From: Galbibacter marinus
GTDB lineage: Bacteria; Bacteroidota; Bacteroidia; Flavobacteriales; Flavobacteriaceae
Length of the DNA: 35,036 bases
Assembly: GCF_000300875.1 (NCBI RefSeq)
Contig: NZ_AMSG01000026.1
Coordinates: 1 to 35,036, forward strand
Direction of reading: 5' to 3'
Part shown: positions 35,006-35,036 of the stretch, piece after piece
Numbering within the stretch: position 1 is the first letter of the stretch
Layout of the letters: every line of letters begins with the position of its first letter
The notes under the pieces: model-generated
What the model saw: the letters and a program-made list of their open reading frames with translations, nothing else
Database searches by the model: none
What the model was told of the DNA's origin: nothing
Program-made: the position numbers and the translations under genes

Positions 35006-35036
35006 AAAAATGAGTAGCAAGAGGGTAACACGCAGA
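35006..35036. repeat. Second copy of the 31 bp oriT-like sequence, cut by the window end
   Basis: Identical over 31 bp to 30042-30072, including GAGTAGCAAGAGG and the left arm GTAACAC of the inverted repeat. The right arm would lie just past the window. Its recurrence in the adjacent element shows that the site is conserved across this family of elements. Confidence 0.75.

Larger units (their letters stand above)
34117..35036. mobile_element. Left end of a second, decayed element in tandem
   Basis: Beyond the shared att core come, in the same order as in the first element, a terminator hairpin, a 12-bp-period direct repeat 97 bp from the core, and a 54 bp leader about 80% identical to the first element's integrase leader. 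The integrase coding sequence is missing. The leader's ATG (34340-34342) is joined to the 3' part of a minus-strand DUF2306-like gene. A copy of the 31 bp oriT-like sequence ends the window. The right border lies beyond 35036. Confidence 0.6.

Noticed and set aside
1-35036. CRISPR arrays or insertion sequences
   Set aside because: No regularly spaced repeat array and no transposase with terminal inverted repeats was seen. The only mobile DNA is the tRNA-Pro element array.

Overview
The window reads as chromosomal DNA of a flavobacterium (Bacteroidota, probably Flavobacteriaceae). It is AT-rich. Several candidate promoters match the Bacteroidetes TTG-N17-23-TAnnTTTG pattern. The gene families are typical of the group: a kinase-less Y_Y_Y/LuxR membrane regulator, a TonB receptor with a carboxypeptidase-D-like N-terminal domain, and a ribonucleotide reductase whose ATP-cone sits on the beta subunit. 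The genus is not determined.

Left part (1-16.6 kb): a two-gene non-homologous end-joining operon (Ku and a PE-ligase-polymerase LigD), then a complete RND tripartite efflux operon (lipoprotein adaptor, inner-membrane pump, outer-membrane factor) and a small GreA/Rnk-like protein. On the minus strand follow a 1020-residue membrane-spanning sensor/transcription regulator and an ABC exporter. The upstream region of the regulator holds nested direct and inverted repeats, and beyond it a short plus-strand unit ending in a very strong terminator.

Middle (16.7-27.7 kb): an nrdB-nrdA operon (class I, probably subclass Id), a lipoprotein sulfatase, a Tat-exported Gfo/Idh/MocA oxidoreductase, a thiolase-NlpC/P60 pair in which the NlpC protein has Ser in place of the catalytic Cys, and a 7TM-HD (PgpH-type) phosphohydrolase. 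A tRNA-Ser(GCT)/tRNA-Pro(TGG) operon closes this section.

Right part (27.9-35.0 kb): accessory DNA integrated at the 3' end of tRNA-Pro. A 6.2 kb element is bounded by 15 bp att repeats. It carries an IntDOT-like tyrosine recombinase, about 1 kb of non-coding DNA with an inverted-repeat (possibly oriT-like) site, and a metal-type cassette: a Fur-family regulator, a TonB receptor and an HMA-CDF transporter. No relaxase is present. Immediately beyond its right att lies the left end of a second, related element. That copy keeps the terminator, a 12-bp-period arm repeat and the integrase leader, but the integrase gene is gone and the leader is joined to a 3'-truncated DUF2306-like gene. A second exact copy of the oriT-like 31 bp sequence lies at the very end of the window. 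The tandem element array, its matched arm repeats and its self-contained metal cassette are the most interesting part of the window.
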